A stretch of DNA of 64,000 bases from the NCBI RefSeq assembly GCF_000365425.1, contig NZ_AQOV01000002.1:620001-684000 (forward strand). The letters are read 5' to 3'. A program made the position numbers and the translations under genes. The stretch is from Methylomonas sp. MK1 (GTDB taxonomy: Bacteria > Pseudomonadota > Gammaproteobacteria > Methylococcales > Methylomonadaceae). This document shows positions 7,874-17,348 of this stretch, one piece after another; position 1 is the stretch's first letter; each line of letters begins with the position of its first letter. The notes under the pieces were generated by a model that saw only the letters and a program-made list of their open reading frames with translations, was not told the DNA's origin and did not search any database.

Positions 7874-8560
7874 TTATTTTCTCAGCCAGTTGAACGCCGC
7901 GCTTAATTTGCGCTTGGCGTCGTGTTCGATGATTTGGTCGTGAGCCAGCACAATCCGCTCAACATCCAGCGCCAGCAGCGCATCGACCGAGCGCGCCAAT
8001 GCCGTTTTATCTTTAACCAGCAGTTTCATGGTTCGCGACATTGCCAGTTGATCGTAGACGCCGAGCAGCCTCGCCACCACGCGCGCCAATCCGGCGTGTT
8101 CAGTGCCGAAGCAAAACAGCAGATCGGCAAGAATCAAAGTACCCGTTGCGCTGTGAAACCAAACCGTCTCGTTGATGATGGGTAGTCCTTCCACAAATAC
8201 AGGGATTAACTCGGTCGTCCATGCCGGCTTTTCCAATGGTGACAGCACCGGGTAAGCGCTAAGGTCCGGCCGCTTTTCTGCTAGCCCTAGAGCGATAAAG
8301 CCCTCGGCATTCGGGAACGCCTTCGTGAATGGTGTAAAAAACAGGTGGTGGCTCTTGTTCGGTGCAAGCACATAACGCACCGGGCCGATTTCGGCAATTT
8401 CAGCCACTAGCTGGGGTGACGGCTCAATCGGCGAATGCACCCAAATCGAGCCATCCCGCAGTTTGACGAAAGTGGCTCTGGTGCTTAGATTTAACGGACC
8501 GAATTGAATGGCTTGTTGCGCATACCAGATTTGGCCGGGAACGAGAGTTTTTAGGACCAC
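7874..8560 (-). CDS. DUF4336 (metallo-beta-lactamase-like) protein
   Basis: The 228-residue protein has the DUF4336 order: IWYAQQAIQFGPLNLSTR, then GSIWVHSP, RYVLAPNKSHHLF, GTLILADLLFCF and IVLAHDQIIE near the end. These proteins look like degenerate metallo-beta-lactamase folds in which HHLF and AHDQ replace parts of the usual metal site. The function is unknown. The frame starts at a GTG without a strong ribosome binding site, so the true start may lie a few codons either way. Confidence 0.75.
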   Translation of the reverse strand: MVLKTLVPGQIWYAQQAIQFGPLNLSTRATFVKLRDGSIWVHSPIEPSPQLVAEIAEIGPVRYVLAPNKSHHLFFTPFTKAFPNAEGFIALGLAEKRPDLSAYPVLSPLEKPAWTTELIPVFVEGLPIINETVWFHSATGTLILADLLFCFGTEHAGLARVVARLLGVYDQLAMSRTMKLLVKDKTALARSVDALLALDVERIVLAHDQIIEHDAKRKLSAAFNWLRK

Positions 8561-8650
8561 TTGAGCTTGGGGGGCTGGGTAAAACTGGATATGCTAAAAG
8601 ACGAAAAGTACGATGTCAAAGCCTTGAATGGACAAGAAGAGTTAGTCCGC

Positions 8651-8673
8651 GTGGGCACAAAAACCGTGCCCAC
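8651..8673. repeat. Dispersed hairpin, GTGGGCAC type
   Basis: GTGGGCAC and GTGCCCAC form eight base pairs around AAAAACC. A near-identical hairpin occurs at 19243-19265, showing that this is a dispersed palindromic repeat rather than a gene-specific site. Confidence 0.6.
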
Positions 8674-8730
8674 TCTACGAAACTATTCTCTCGCAAAACT
8701 ATCGGGTTCAAGATAGTTTTAAATGGTGGT

Positions 8731-9201
8731 TCAGCCACCGTGTTTTTCTTCTAATGCAGACATAGAGTTAAAAAACCGTTCGATTAACCAAGTAACGTCC
8801 TCACGGAGTTCTTCCCATATATCGTCTGGAATATTGAGGTCAGAGGGGCTCTTCGGATGCATAAGAAGATGTCGCTTTTCAAGTATGCGTTGAGCGCGAG
8901 GCCATTCAGGTCCGCCAAAGTTTGACGTGGACTGCAATTCAAAGAGTTTGTATGCTGCGCGAAGAGTGAGTCTTATTCGATCGTTTGCATCGAAGCTACG
9001 CTCAGAGCGAATGACTTTCTCTTCTTTTTGACTGATGTCAGGTGCAATGCATTCGAAACTAATTGAGCACATTTCGCGAAGACAGTGTGCGTAGCCCTCA
9101 ATGAGCGATGCACTGACGCGAATGTAGTTGCGGCGCCAATGCTGAGAGCCAGACTCGCTATTACCTAAGGCCAGTAGATCTTCATGCAAAATAGCAGTCA
9201 A
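8731..9201 (-). CDS. Uncharacterised protein with HEPN-like motif
   Basis: This is a 156-residue, mainly helical, soluble protein with no recognised family. Near its C-terminal third it has RILEKRHLLMHPKSPSD, in which RHLLMH fits the R-x4-H active-site pattern of HEPN ribonucleases and nucleotidyltransferase-associated toxins. Earlier residues (SASLIEGYAHCLREM) could be the first helix of such a bundle. No nucleotidyltransferase partner is adjacent, so a toxin role is speculation. The start codon is the only ATG that keeps the predicted N-terminal helix. Confidence 0.6.
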   Translation of the reverse strand: MTAILHEDLLALGNSESGSQHWRRNYIRVSASLIEGYAHCLREMCSISFECIAPDISQKEEKVIRSERSFDANDRIRLTLRAAYKLFELQSTSNFGGPEWPRAQRILEKRHLLMHPKSPSDLNIPDDIWEELREDVTWLIERFFNSMSALEEKHGG

Positions 9202-9264
9202 CGCGAGGTAGTTTTAAAACGCAGCGTCCATCCGTTCCTGAGGGGAGAGTGGCATTTCCATGAC

Positions 9265-9987
9265 CTACTTCTTAACATTCCCCCCATGCAACCCACATTC
9301 CTTCTTCGCCGCATCCTCCCACCACCAACGCCCCGCGCGCTCATGCTGATTCGGCAACACCGGCCGGGTGCAAGGCTCGCAGCCGATGCTGATGTAGCCG
9401 TGTTTGTGTAGTTCGTTGAACGGCACCTGATAGGCTTCGATGTAATCCCACACCTGGGCGGATGACCAGTTCAGCAGCGGGTTGAATTTGATCAGCTGTT
9501 TGCCGGGACCGGAGAAGCCGGCATCCAGTTGCACTTCCGGGATGTCGCCGCGGGTGTCCAGGCTTTGGTCTTTGCGTTGGCCGGTGATCCAGGCGTCCAA
9601 GGTTGCCAGTTTGCGCTTCAACGGCTCTACCTTGCGGATGCCGCAGCATTGTTGGTGACCGTCTTCGTAGAAGCTGAATAGGCCTTTTTCTTTGACAAAG
9701 GCGTCCAACTGTTCGCGATCAGGGCTCAAAATCTCGATGCTAATCCCGTAATGCTTGCGCACTTGTTCCATAAAACGGTAGGTTTCCGGATGCAGACGGC
9801 CGGTATCCAACGAAAACACCTGGATGTCTTTGCGGATTTGCAAGGCCATGTCGATCAGCACGACGTCTTCCGCACCGCTGAAAGAGATGGCAATGTTTTC
9901 AAAATTAGCCAGTGCGGCTTTTAAGATGGTGCGCGGATTTTTACCTTGCAGCTCGGATTGGGCGGTGCTTAAGTCGAATTCAGTCAT
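9265..9987 (-). CDS. cysH: Adenylylsulfate (APS) reductase, thioredoxin-dependent, Fe-S type
   Basis: The 240-residue protein has the PP-loop-like [12 protein letters not shown] at about 35-46, Cys114-Cys115 (HQQCCGIRK), Cys203-x2-Cys206 (GCEPCTRP) and the catalytic Cys231 (KECGLHGG). The four extra cysteines bind a [4Fe-4S] cluster, which marks the APS-using class (EC 1.8.4.10) as opposed to PAPS reductases of enteric type. It makes sulfite for cysteine synthesis. The start MTEFDLS at 9987 follows the gshA stop by 4 bp, so it is the second gene of a gshA-cysH operon; the longer open frame upstream overlaps gshA and is not coding. Confidence 0.93.
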   Translation of the reverse strand: MTEFDLSTAQSELQGKNPRTILKAALANFENIAISFSGAEDVVLIDMALQIRKDIQVFSLDTGRLHPETYRFMEQVRKHYGISIEILSPDREQLDAFVKEKGLFSFYEDGHQQCCGIRKVEPLKRKLATLDAWITGQRKDQSLDTRGDIPEVQLDAGFSGPGKQLIKFNPLLNWSSAQVWDYIEAYQVPFNELHKHGYISIGCEPCTRPVLPNQHERAGRWWWEDAAKKECGLHGGNVKK

Positions 9988-9991
9988 GGAT

Positions 9992-11578
9992 TTAGCTCTG
10001 GGCAAAGTAACGGGATAAATACTCGTCAAAGTCCAACTTGTCGTTGGCTTCGATGTCGGCTTGTTTTTGCAACGACGCGGCAGCCATGTCCTCGAATTGC
10101 CGTTGTGTCTCATCGTCCAGGGGTTCGGCGTTGAAATAATGCTTATGTAGCGCCGAGGTGTTACTGGCGAAGCAGCCAAACTCCTGGCCGTTCTCGCGCA
10201 TGCAGGCCAAAATCCGTGCCGACGGCGTCAGCGCCGGGTTGTCCACTACTGCCAACTGATGTTGCAAAGCCAATTGGTAAGGTCGCTCCAAACTGCCTCT
10301 ATCCAGTACCGCGCAGATAGGTTGCATGGCATAGAGGATGCTGTGTGCCCATTGCTGTAAGGTGACGGTGTCGCCGTTGCGGTTTAGCTGTAGACCGGGG
10401 CGGCGGCCCTCATTCGCGACCAGCAATTGGTTGCTGTTGTTAATCTGGAATTCGTCCGGGCCTTGCGGGGGGCTGTCCTGCAATAGGCAGTACAACAAAA
10501 ACGCCTCGACAAAGCGGGCGGTGCTTTCGTCGATGCCGATCGGATTCAGCAGATTCAAGTCCAGCGAGCGCATTTCCACATACAGCACGCCGCGCCGTTT
10601 CAGCGCCAGCGTCGGCTTCTCGCCGGATTTGGCGATCTGCTTGGGGCGCATGGTGCTGTAAAACTCGTTTTCGATTTGCAGGATGTTGGCGTTCAGCTGC
10701 TGATACTCACCGTCCACTTTCACGCCGATGGCTTCATAGTCCGAATACGGGGTGTTGATGGCTGCGCTCAGGCTGTCCACGTAGCCGTCCAGCGAGTTGT
10801 AATCGATCTTCAAGCCCGCCTGGTTCTTGCTCTTATAACCGATGTCGCTCATCCGCAGCGAGGTCGCATAGGGGTGGAACACGGTGTGTTCGTCGAATTC
10901 CTTGAATTGCTCCATCAATTGCGGGCGGCTTTTGAAAAAGGTTTTGCAAATGGCCGGCGAGGCGCCAAACAGATACAGAATCAGCCAGCCTTGGCGGTGG
11001 AAGTTACGGATCAAACCGAAATAAGCGTTTGAGATAAAGTCTTCCAGGCCGGTCGTGCAGCCGCTTTGCTTGTACAGCGCCGGCCACAGCGCCTCCGGCA
11101 CCGAATAATTGAAATGGATGCCGGCAATGGCTTGCATGGTGCGGCCGTAACGGTGCCACAAACCTTTACGGTAAACGTGCTTCATCTTGCCGATGTTGGA
11201 CGTGCCGTACTCGGCGATGGGGATGCTCAAGTCGCCGTCGATACCGCAGGGCATGCTGGTGGCCAGCAGCATTTCCTCGCCTAGATGCGGATAGACAAAC
11301 TGGTGGAGCTGGTGCATGTAATCCAGGGTTTGGCGGATGTCGGCAAACGGTGGGGTGATAAATTCCAGCAGCGCTTCCGAATAATCGGTGGTGATGTACG
11401 GGTGGGTCAACGCCGAACCGAGCGCCGTGGGGTGAGGTGTTTGCGCGATCTCGCCATGCTCGGTGATGCGCAGGCTTTCTTTCTCGATGCCTTTCAGGCC
11501 TTGTTTTAACAGGTATTGTTGATCGTTATCGATCAGATATTTAAGACGGTCGGGTAAACGGCAGTAAGTAATGAGCAT
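9992..11578 (-). CDS. gshA: Glutamate-cysteine ligase
   Basis: The protein has 528 residues, of the proteobacterial GshA type. It shows [13 protein letters not shown] near the N-terminus, [14 protein letters not shown] (metal/glutamate site), GIHFNYSVP and [16 protein letters not shown], all hallmarks of the family, and its length is usual. It catalyses the first, ATP-dependent step of glutathione synthesis in the cytoplasm. It lies just ahead of cysH, joining reduced-sulfur supply to cysteine use; in a methanotroph, glutathione can also serve formaldehyde detoxification. Confidence 0.96.
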   Translation of the reverse strand: MLITYCRLPDRLKYLIDNDQQYLLKQGLKGIEKESLRITEHGEIAQTPHPTALGSALTHPYITTDYSEALLEFITPPFADIRQTLDYMHQLHQFVYPHLGEEMLLATSMPCGIDGDLSIPIAEYGTSNIGKMKHVYRKGLWHRYGRTMQAIAGIHFNYSVPEALWPALYKQSGCTTGLEDFISNAYFGLIRNFHRQGWLILYLFGASPAICKTFFKSRPQLMEQFKEFDEHTVFHPYATSLRMSDIGYKSKNQAGLKIDYNSLDGYVDSLSAAINTPYSDYEAIGVKVDGEYQQLNANILQIENEFYSTMRPKQIAKSGEKPTLALKRRGVLYVEMRSLDLNLLNPIGIDESTARFVEAFLLYCLLQDSPPQGPDEFQINNSNQLLVANEGRRPGLQLNRNGDTVTLQQWAHSILYAMQPICAVLDRGSLERPYQLALQHQLAVVDNPALTPSARILACMRENGQEFGCFASNTSALHKHYFNAEPLDDETQRQFEDMAAASLQKQADIEANDKLDFDEYLSRYFAQS

Positions 11579-11818
11579 AGAAAATTAGGCGCCTTCCGCG
11601 GCTTGGGTAAGCGCGGCATTATATAGGGTGGATTTTGATTTATTGAAATCGGCGTGCTGTAAAGTGAATCAAGGAGATTGGGGATGTGCGTTACTATTTC
11701 AAGGCGTAGAAGGCCGTGGCGGATTTAGCTTGTTTCGGGCGTTTGCGGATGATGGTCTGATCTATGGTCTAATACCTCAACGACTTTTTGCCGGTTTAGA
11801 TTTAGCAAGTAATGATTT

Positions 11819-13951
11819 ATGACCAATAACTCCGCCCTGCAAACCCTGCATAGCGTGTTCGGCTACGACAGTTTTCGCGGCCAGCAGCAACAGATTATCG
11901 AGCAATTGATCGGCGGCCGGGATGTGTTGGTATTGATGCCGACCGGCGGCGGCAAGTCCTTGTGTTATCAGATACCGGCCTTGGTGATGGACGGCGTCGG
12001 CATCGTCATTTCGCCGCTGATTGCGCTGATGCAGGATCAGGTCAGCGCCTTGCATCAGGTTGGCGTGCGAGCGGCCTATTTAAATTCGACGTTGGCGTTG
12101 GAGCAGGTGCGCGAGATCGAACAAAAATTGCAGAACGGCGAGTTGGATTTGCTGTACATCGCGCCGGAGCGGTTATCCAATGCCAGAACCCAGGCCCTGT
12201 TTGCCCGTTGCAAGATTGCGCTGTTTGCGATCGACGAGGCGCATTGCGTATCGCAATGGGGGCATGATTTTCGCGCCGATTATTTGTTGTTGTCGGTGTT
12301 GCATGAGCAGTTTCCGCAAGTGCCGCGCATTGCCTTAACCGCCACAGCGGACGAGCGTACCCGCCAGGAAATCATTACCCGTTTAGCGCTGGAACAGGCC
12401 CAGGTGTTTGTCAGCGGTTTCGACCGGCCGAATATCCGCTATCGGATTATTCAGAAAGACAATGCCAGGCAGCAACTGCTGACATTTATCCGCACCGAAC
12501 ATCCGGGCGATACCGGCATCGTCTATTGCCTGTCGCGGAAAAAAGTCGAAGAAACCGCCGAATGGTTGAATGACAAAGGCCTGAAAGCCCTGCCGTATCA
12601 CGCCGGTATGGAGCATCGCGAACGGCAGAAAAATCAGCACCAGTTTTTGATGGAAGATGGCTTGATCATCGTCGCCACCATCGCTTTTGGCATGGGTATC
12701 GATAAACCCAACGTGCGCTTCGTGGCGCATCTGGATTTGCCGAAAAGCGTGGAAGCTTATTACCAGGAAACCGGCCGGGCCGGCCGTGATGGTCTGCCGG
12801 CCAATGCCTGGATGGCTTACGGCTTACAAGACGTGTTGACGCTGCGACAAATGCTCAGCACCTCCAATGCGGATGAGGCGCATAAGCGGGTGGAGTTGCA
12901 CAAACTGGATGCGATGCTGGCCTTGTGCGAAATGGTCAGTTGCCGGCGGCAGGCCTTGCTGGCTTACTTCGGCGACGTTTTGGAACAAGGCTGCGGCAAT
13001 TGCGATACCTGTCTGGAGCCGGTGGAAACCTGGGACGGCAGCGTCGCCGCGCAGCAAGCTTTGTCCTGCATCTATCGTACCGGCCAGCGTTTTGGCGTGA
13101 CGTATTTGATCGACGTGTTGCTGGGCAAAGCCGATGACCGTATGCGCCAATTCGGCCATGATAAGCAGTCGACGTTTGGTATTGGTAAAGCCCTGGACGA
13201 GAAACAATGGCGCTCGGTGTTTCGGCAATTGGTGGCCAAGTCTTTGGTGGAAATCGACTTTGAAGGCCACGGCAGCCTGAAACTGACCGATGCTTGCCGG
13301 CCGGTGTTGCGCGGTGAGCAAACCTTGATGCTGCGCAAGGATGCGCAAATCGCCAAAACCCGGCGCGAAAAAACTGAAAAGCGCCAGCCGGGTGGGGCGG
13401 CGGACAGTGCCTTGTGGAACGCTTTGCGTGCCAAACGCAAAGCTTTGGCCGACGAGCAGGATGTGCCGCCGTATGTGATTTTTCACGATGCGACTTTGAT
13501 GGCGATGGTCGATGCCCGGCCGCGTAATCATCAGCAATTGAGCATGTTGTCCGGCATCGGCCAGCGCAAGCTGGAATTATACGGCGATGAGTTTTTGGCC
13601 GTGTTAGCCGAGTTTGACGACGAGCCGCCGGCGGCGGCCACTGACACAGTGGCGGAAAGTCTGGATTTATTTCGATTGGGTTATAGCGTCGAGCAAGTCG
13701 CCAAGCAACGCAGCCTGAGTGAGGATACCATTTACAATCACATGGCCAAAAGTCTGGAGTTGGGGTTGGTGGCTCTGGGTGATGTGTTGTGTTTGTCGCC
13801 GGCGGAAGTCAGTGAAATCGAGGCGGTGTTGTTAAGTTTGCCGGAAGAGCAGCGCAACGCCTTGAAGCCGGTTTACGAGCAACTCGGCGGCGTTTATAGC
13901 TATGGGGTATTGCGTTGCGTCAGAGCGGCTTTACAGCAGCAACTTGGCTGA
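11819..13951 (+). CDS. recQ: ATP-dependent DNA helicase RecQ
   Basis: The protein has 710 residues. Helicase motifs include [48 protein letters not shown] and ETGRAGRDG; the zinc cluster follows ([11 protein letters not shown], then GCGNCDTC), then the winged-helix RQC domain and an HRDC domain ([12 protein letters not shown]) near 570. It is about 100 residues longer than E. coli RecQ; the extension ends with a helix-turn-helix-like segment ([20 protein letters not shown]). It unwinds DNA in recombinational repair. Its 3' end overlaps the convergent DUF1249 gene by 32 bp. Confidence 0.95.
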   Translation: MTNNSALQTLHSVFGYDSFRGQQQQIIEQLIGGRDVLVLMPTGGGKSLCYQIPALVMDGVGIVISPLIALMQDQVSALHQVGVRAAYLNSTLALEQVREIEQKLQNGELDLLYIAPERLSNARTQALFARCKIALFAIDEAHCVSQWGHDFRADYLLLSVLHEQFPQVPRIALTATADERTRQEIITRLALEQAQVFVSGFDRPNIRYRIIQKDNARQQLLTFIRTEHPGDTGIVYCLSRKKVEETAEWLNDKGLKALPYHAGMEHRERQKNQHQFLMEDGLIIVATIAFGMGIDKPNVRFVAHLDLPKSVEAYYQETGRAGRDGLPANAWMAYGLQDVLTLRQMLSTSNADEAHKRVELHKLDAMLALCEMVSCRRQALLAYFGDVLEQGCGNCDTCLEPVETWDGSVAAQQALSCIYRTGQRFGVTYLIDVLLGKADDRMRQFGHDKQSTFGIGKALDEKQWRSVFRQLVAKSLVEIDFEGHGSLKLTDACRPVLRGEQTLMLRKDAQIAKTRREKTEKRQPGGAADSALWNALRAKRKALADEQDVPPYVIFHDATLMAMVDARPRNHQQLSMLSGIGQRKLELYGDEFLAVLAEFDDEPPAAATDTVAESLDLFRLGYSVEQVAKQRSLSEDTIYNHMAKSLELGLVALGDVLCLSPAEVSEIEAVLLSLPEEQRNALKPVYEQLGGVYSYGVLRCVRAALQQQLG

Positions 13952-14384
13952 ATTTGCCGTGGCTGAAACGGTATTCAGTCTTTAGGCAATGGTCCAGCCA
14001 TTTTTGCAGGAAATAGTTTAAGCGCCATTTGTAATTGCGGATTTCCACCAAGCTGCCGGGGTTTTGATAGACCTTGTCAACCGCCGGCCGGTCGATGTCG
14101 CGCAGCACTTCCGCCAATTGCGCATCCAGATAAATCCGAATTTTTACTGCCGGCACGATTTGTTCCGATAGCTGTTGATCGAAGCAATGGCTGAGTTCGA
14201 TCGTCAAGGTGTAGGGATTACGTTCCAGCACTTCCAGATATAACGCCGGTTTGTTCTGCGTCAGGCCGACGGCGGTTTTATCAAAAGAACGCAGATTCGG
14301 AATCAGCCTGAACAGCTTTTGATAGTTGGATTCGCAGATCTTTTCCAGACAAAGCGCCGTGTTGACCGGTTGCACCAAGCTCAT
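13920..14384 (-). CDS. DUF1249 protein (YqiB-like)
   Basis: This is a 154-residue protein of the gammaproteobacterial DUF1249 family, recognisable by [49 protein letters not shown] and [18 protein letters not shown]. The function is unknown. The start at 14384 comes 2 bp after the queD stop and gives the normal MSLVQP-type beginning, so the two genes look cotranscribed. The 3' end runs into recQ from the other strand. Confidence 0.85.
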   Translation of the reverse strand: MSLVQPVNTALCLEKICESNYQKLFRLIPNLRSFDKTAVGLTQNKPALYLEVLERNPYTLTIELSHCFDQQLSEQIVPAVKIRIYLDAQLAEVLRDIDRPAVDKVYQNPGSLVEIRNYKWRLNYFLQKWLDHCLKTEYRFSHGKFSQVAAVKPL

Positions 14385-14386
14385 CG

Positions 14387-14791
14387 TCACTCTTCCCGAT
14401 AGCAGGCATTGGCGCTGGCGGTTTCCCACAACACCACTTGATCGACATTAAAGCCTTGTTGTTTGACGTGGTTGTATATCATCTTGCTCAACACTTCGGC
14501 GGTGGGATGTTCGTCGATAGCCAAAAACTGCTCGTTGTTGGCGACCAGGGCCGGGATGATAGGGTCGTCTTTATGCAGCAAAAAGTTGTGATCCAGTACC
14601 TTATTGATAAAGCCATCCACACAGTCTTTCACGTCGGAAAAATCGCAGACCATGCCTTGGTCGTTGAGGCTGTGTTGTTTGATGGAGATGCTGGCTTTGA
14701 CACTGTGGCCGTGCAAGTTGCGGCACTTGCCCGGATGGTTCATTAGGCGGTGGCCGTAGCAAAAATAAACTTCTTTGGTGATGATATACAT
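14387..14791 (-). CDS. queD: 6-carboxy-tetrahydropterin synthase / PTPS-family protein
   Basis: The 134-residue protein carries the PTPS zinc histidines (CYGHRL at about 12-17 and NLHGHS at about 26-31), the catalytic Cys in GKCRNLHGH, and a C-terminal Glu in VLWETASA. QueD turns dihydroneopterin triphosphate into carboxytetrahydropterin for queuosine; the same fold makes 6-pyruvoyl-tetrahydropterin. No other queuosine gene is adjacent, so the exact reaction is inferred from motifs. It is upstream of the DUF1249 gene. Confidence 0.85.
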   Translation of the reverse strand: MYIITKEVYFCYGHRLMNHPGKCRNLHGHSVKASISIKQHSLNDQGMVCDFSDVKDCVDGFINKVLDHNFLLHKDDPIIPALVANNEQFLAIDEHPTAEVLSKMIYNHVKQQGFNVDQVVLWETASANACYREE

Positions 14792-14827
14792 AGCGTGCTA
14801 CGTCCTTGTGAGAAACGGGTGCTGTCC

Positions 14828-15127
14828 TTAATTACCTTTGATGCTTTTGATCGAGGCGGCTATTTCAAAGCTGCCGTCGCCTTGTTTGACGCTACGCACC
14901 ACTTCGATGAAGGCCGTCATCGGCGGGGTGATTTGGGTTTTTGGCATGATGCTGACTTCCATGGCCAGACCGATCTCGAATGGCCGTTCGGCAATAAACG
15001 ATACGCCGGCGCCGCTTAGTGTCGTGCATCTGCCGGTGCTGACCTCGCTGGAATCGGCCAGCTTATAGGTAATGTCACAGTCCACATCCATACGGATGTA
15101 ATCGCGTTTTTCATCATGATTCAGCAT
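14828..15127 (-). CDS. PilZ-domain protein
   Basis: This is a 99-residue, single-domain protein. KRDYIRMD fits the RxxxR half of the c-di-GMP binding motif only loosely, and TLSGAGVSF matches the (D/N)xSxxG half. PilZ domains of this size bind cyclic di-GMP or act as adaptors in surface behaviour. The first motif departs from the consensus, so c-di-GMP binding is uncertain. It is a stand-alone gene. Confidence 0.8.
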   Translation of the reverse strand: MLNHDEKRDYIRMDVDCDITYKLADSSEVSTGRCTTLSGAGVSFIAERPFEIGLAMEVSIMPKTQITPPMTAFIEVVRSVKQGDGSFEIAASIKSIKGN

Positions 15128-15375
15128 TGGCTTCCCCCGATTCGGATTGGCAGTAGTTGGGTAAAAAATCAGTCGCAGGGAGTTTACTATAAAAAACCGC
15201 CGCTCTGGTTAGGAAATAGTGGCTCATATCGCCCGAATCACCGGATTTTTTGGGAGGGCTGTGACGCAGTTGGCATCCAGGCAAAAGGCAAGTCCGGCGG
15301 TTTTATTGCCTGACTATCCCAGGCTATTTGTGTAAAATTCCGCCACTTTTCAATACAGACAGCGCAGGCAGCAGC

Positions 15376-16389
15376 ATGAGTAAATCCATTGTCCTTACCG
15401 GTATCACCACCACCGGCACGCCGCATCTAGGCAATTATGCCGGGGCGATTCGTCCGGCGATCAATGCCAGCAAAGACGAGCAGGTCAGGCCGTTTTATTT
15501 TTTGGCCGATTATCATGCACTGATCAAATGCAGCGAACCGGCGAGGGTCAAGCAATCCAGTCTGGAAATCGCCGCCACCTGGCTGGCCTTGGGTTTGGAT
15601 ACCGCCAACGCGGTATTTTATCGCCAGTCCGACGTACCGGAAATTTTGGAACTGACCTGGATGTTGACCTGCGTGACCGCGAAAGGTTTGATGAATCGCG
15701 CCCATGCTTATAAAGCCGCCGTGGCCGAAAACGAAGAAACCGAAGGCAACGATCCGGACAAAGGCATCACGATGGGCTTGTTCAGCTATCCGATCCTGAT
15801 GGCGGCGGATATTTTGATGTTCAACGCCAACAAGGTGCCGGTGGGTAAGGATCAAATCCAGCACATCGAAATGGCCCGCGACATCGCCAGCCGCTTCAAT
15901 CATATCTACGGCGAGCATTTTGTGCTGCCGGAAGCGGTGCTGGACGACAACGCCGCCACCTTGCTGGGTTTGGACGGTCGGAAGATGAGCAAAAGCTACA
16001 ACAACACCATCCCGCTGTTCGAACCGGAAAAGAAACTGCGCAAGTTGATCAACAAGATCAAGACCAATTCCCTGGAACCCGGCGAACCCAAGGATACGGA
16101 AGGTTGTACCTTGTTTGGCATCTATCAGGCCTTCGCTAATCATCACGAAGTCGATGCGATTCGTCAGCGTTACGCGGAAGGCATCGGTTGGGGCGAGATG
16201 AAGCAGGTGTTGTTTGAGAAAATCAACGGCGAAATCGCCCCGGCCCGCGAGCGTTACGAAGCCTTAATGCAAGCGCCGGAGCACATCGAGCAACAATTGC
16301 AGGAAGGCGCCGAGAAAGCCCGCGCGATCACTAGGCCGTTTATCAACACCTTGCGGGAAGCGGTGGGGATTTCCAAATTGGCGATGTAA
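15376..16389 (+). CDS. trpS: Tryptophanyl-tRNA synthetase
   Basis: The 337-residue class I synthetase has a HIGH-type motif as [10 protein letters not shown], the substrate-loop region [15 protein letters not shown] and the KMSKS loop as [12 protein letters not shown]. It charges tRNA-Trp in the cytoplasm. The start MSKSIVLTG at 15376 matches the family; the upstream in-frame codon at 15328 adds unconserved sequence. It is followed by a dispersed hairpin and then by a YdcF gene. Confidence 0.96.
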   Translation: MSKSIVLTGITTTGTPHLGNYAGAIRPAINASKDEQVRPFYFLADYHALIKCSEPARVKQSSLEIAATWLALGLDTANAVFYRQSDVPEILELTWMLTCVTAKGLMNRAHAYKAAVAENEETEGNDPDKGITMGLFSYPILMAADILMFNANKVPVGKDQIQHIEMARDIASRFNHIYGEHFVLPEAVLDDNAATLLGLDGRKMSKSYNNTIPLFEPEKKLRKLINKIKTNSLEPGEPKDTEGCTLFGIYQAFANHHEVDAIRQRYAEGIGWGEMKQVLFEKINGEIAPARERYEALMQAPEHIEQQLQEGAEKARAITRPFINTLREAVGISKLAM

Positions 16390-16403
16390 GGGGAGAAAGT
16401 CTG

Positions 16404-16429
16404 TAGAGACGCAAAATCTTGCGTCTCTA
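16404..16429. terminator. Stem-loop after trpS
   Basis: Eleven perfect base pairs (TAGAGACGCAA with TTGCGTCTCTA) close the tetraloop AATC, 15 bp after the trpS stop. No T tract follows. It shares its AGAGACGC core with the stem at 5622-5648. Confidence 0.55.
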
Positions 16430-16496
16430 GTTCACTCCCAATAGGGCCGGTCTATAGCCCTATCGACTGATACTTGCTCAAGGATGATCGTATCCA

Positions 16497-17255
16497 ATGT
16501 CCATCATCGCGATTTACGTTATCAAGCTACTGTTGTTGCCGCCAACCTCTTTGGCAATGCTGGCGCTGGCCGGCTTGCTGTTAGGCAAGCGTAAAAGGGG
16601 AAAGAACATGGCGATAGTCTGTCTGGCACTGTTGTGGTTACTGAGTTTGCCGATTGTCGTTAAGCAATGGGCCTTGCTGTGGGAGCGGATTCCGCCTCTT
16701 TCTATAGACGCCGTACAGCCATTCAAACCGCAGGCCTTGGTGGTGATAGGCGGCGGTATTGAATACTCGGCGCCGGAATATCCAGAGCAAGTCACTTTAC
16801 ATGTCAGAACCTTGCTGCGCGTGCGCTATGCCGCCAAGTTGGCCGGGGAGTTGGGTCTGCCGATTCTGGCTTCCGGGGGCGGCACGCTGGAATCGGACGA
16901 TATTCCCGAAGCGGAGTTGATGGCACAAACCCTGGATAATGAGTTTAAAACTCCCGTGGCCTGGCAGGAACCTCGCAGCAGCAATACCGCCGAAAATGCC
17001 CGCTTCAGCCGCGAGCTATTAAAGGAGTTTGGTATCAATAAAATCGTGCTGGTTACCCAGGCCTACCATATGCCGCGTGCTGCTTTGGAGTTTCGCAAAG
17101 CTGGTTTCGAGGTGTTGCCGGCACCGACGGCGTTTATCGGCCACGCGGGCGAAACCCGTTTATTGGATTGGTTGCCATCACCAAGCTCTTGGGCCAACAG
17201 TTTTTTGCTGGCGCACGAAATGATAGGTATGTGGTGGTATCGGATTCGGTACTGA
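16497..17255 (+). CDS. YdcF/ElyC-family (DUF218) membrane protein
   Basis: The protein has 252 residues. Two N-terminal membrane segments (LLLLPPTSLAMLALAGLLLG and MAIVCLALLWLLSLPIVV) precede a DUF218 domain showing ALVVIGGGIEY, ILASGG, EPRSSNTAENARFS and VLVTQAYHMPRA. This fold occurs in SanA and ElyC, which affect envelope carrier lipid and outer-membrane barrier functions; the substrate is unknown. It is probably an independent gene between trpS and the ABC exporter. Confidence 0.85.
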   Translation: MSIIAIYVIKLLLLPPTSLAMLALAGLLLGKRKRGKNMAIVCLALLWLLSLPIVVKQWALLWERIPPLSIDAVQPFKPQALVVIGGGIEYSAPEYPEQVTLHVRTLLRVRYAAKLAGELGLPILASGGGTLESDDIPEAELMAQTLDNEFKTPVAWQEPRSSNTAENARFSRELLKEFGINKIVLVTQAYHMPRAALEFRKAGFEVLPAPTAFIGHAGETRLLDWLPSPSSWANSFLLAHEMIGMWWYRIRY

Positions 17256-17348
17256 TTTAACTGCCGGCTGGGTCTGGCCTGTTCATCAACGGCGCTGCCG
17301 CCGGGCAATTGGCTATAATGGCCGGCAGCTTTCTTAACTAATGCCATC

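Noticed and set aside
9988..10179. Longer N-terminus for CysH
   Set aside because: It overlaps gshA in another frame and has no APS reductase similarity.
11628..11822. 64-codon frame before recQ
   Set aside because: Low-information sequence overlapping the recQ start, no ribosome binding site and no recognised motif.
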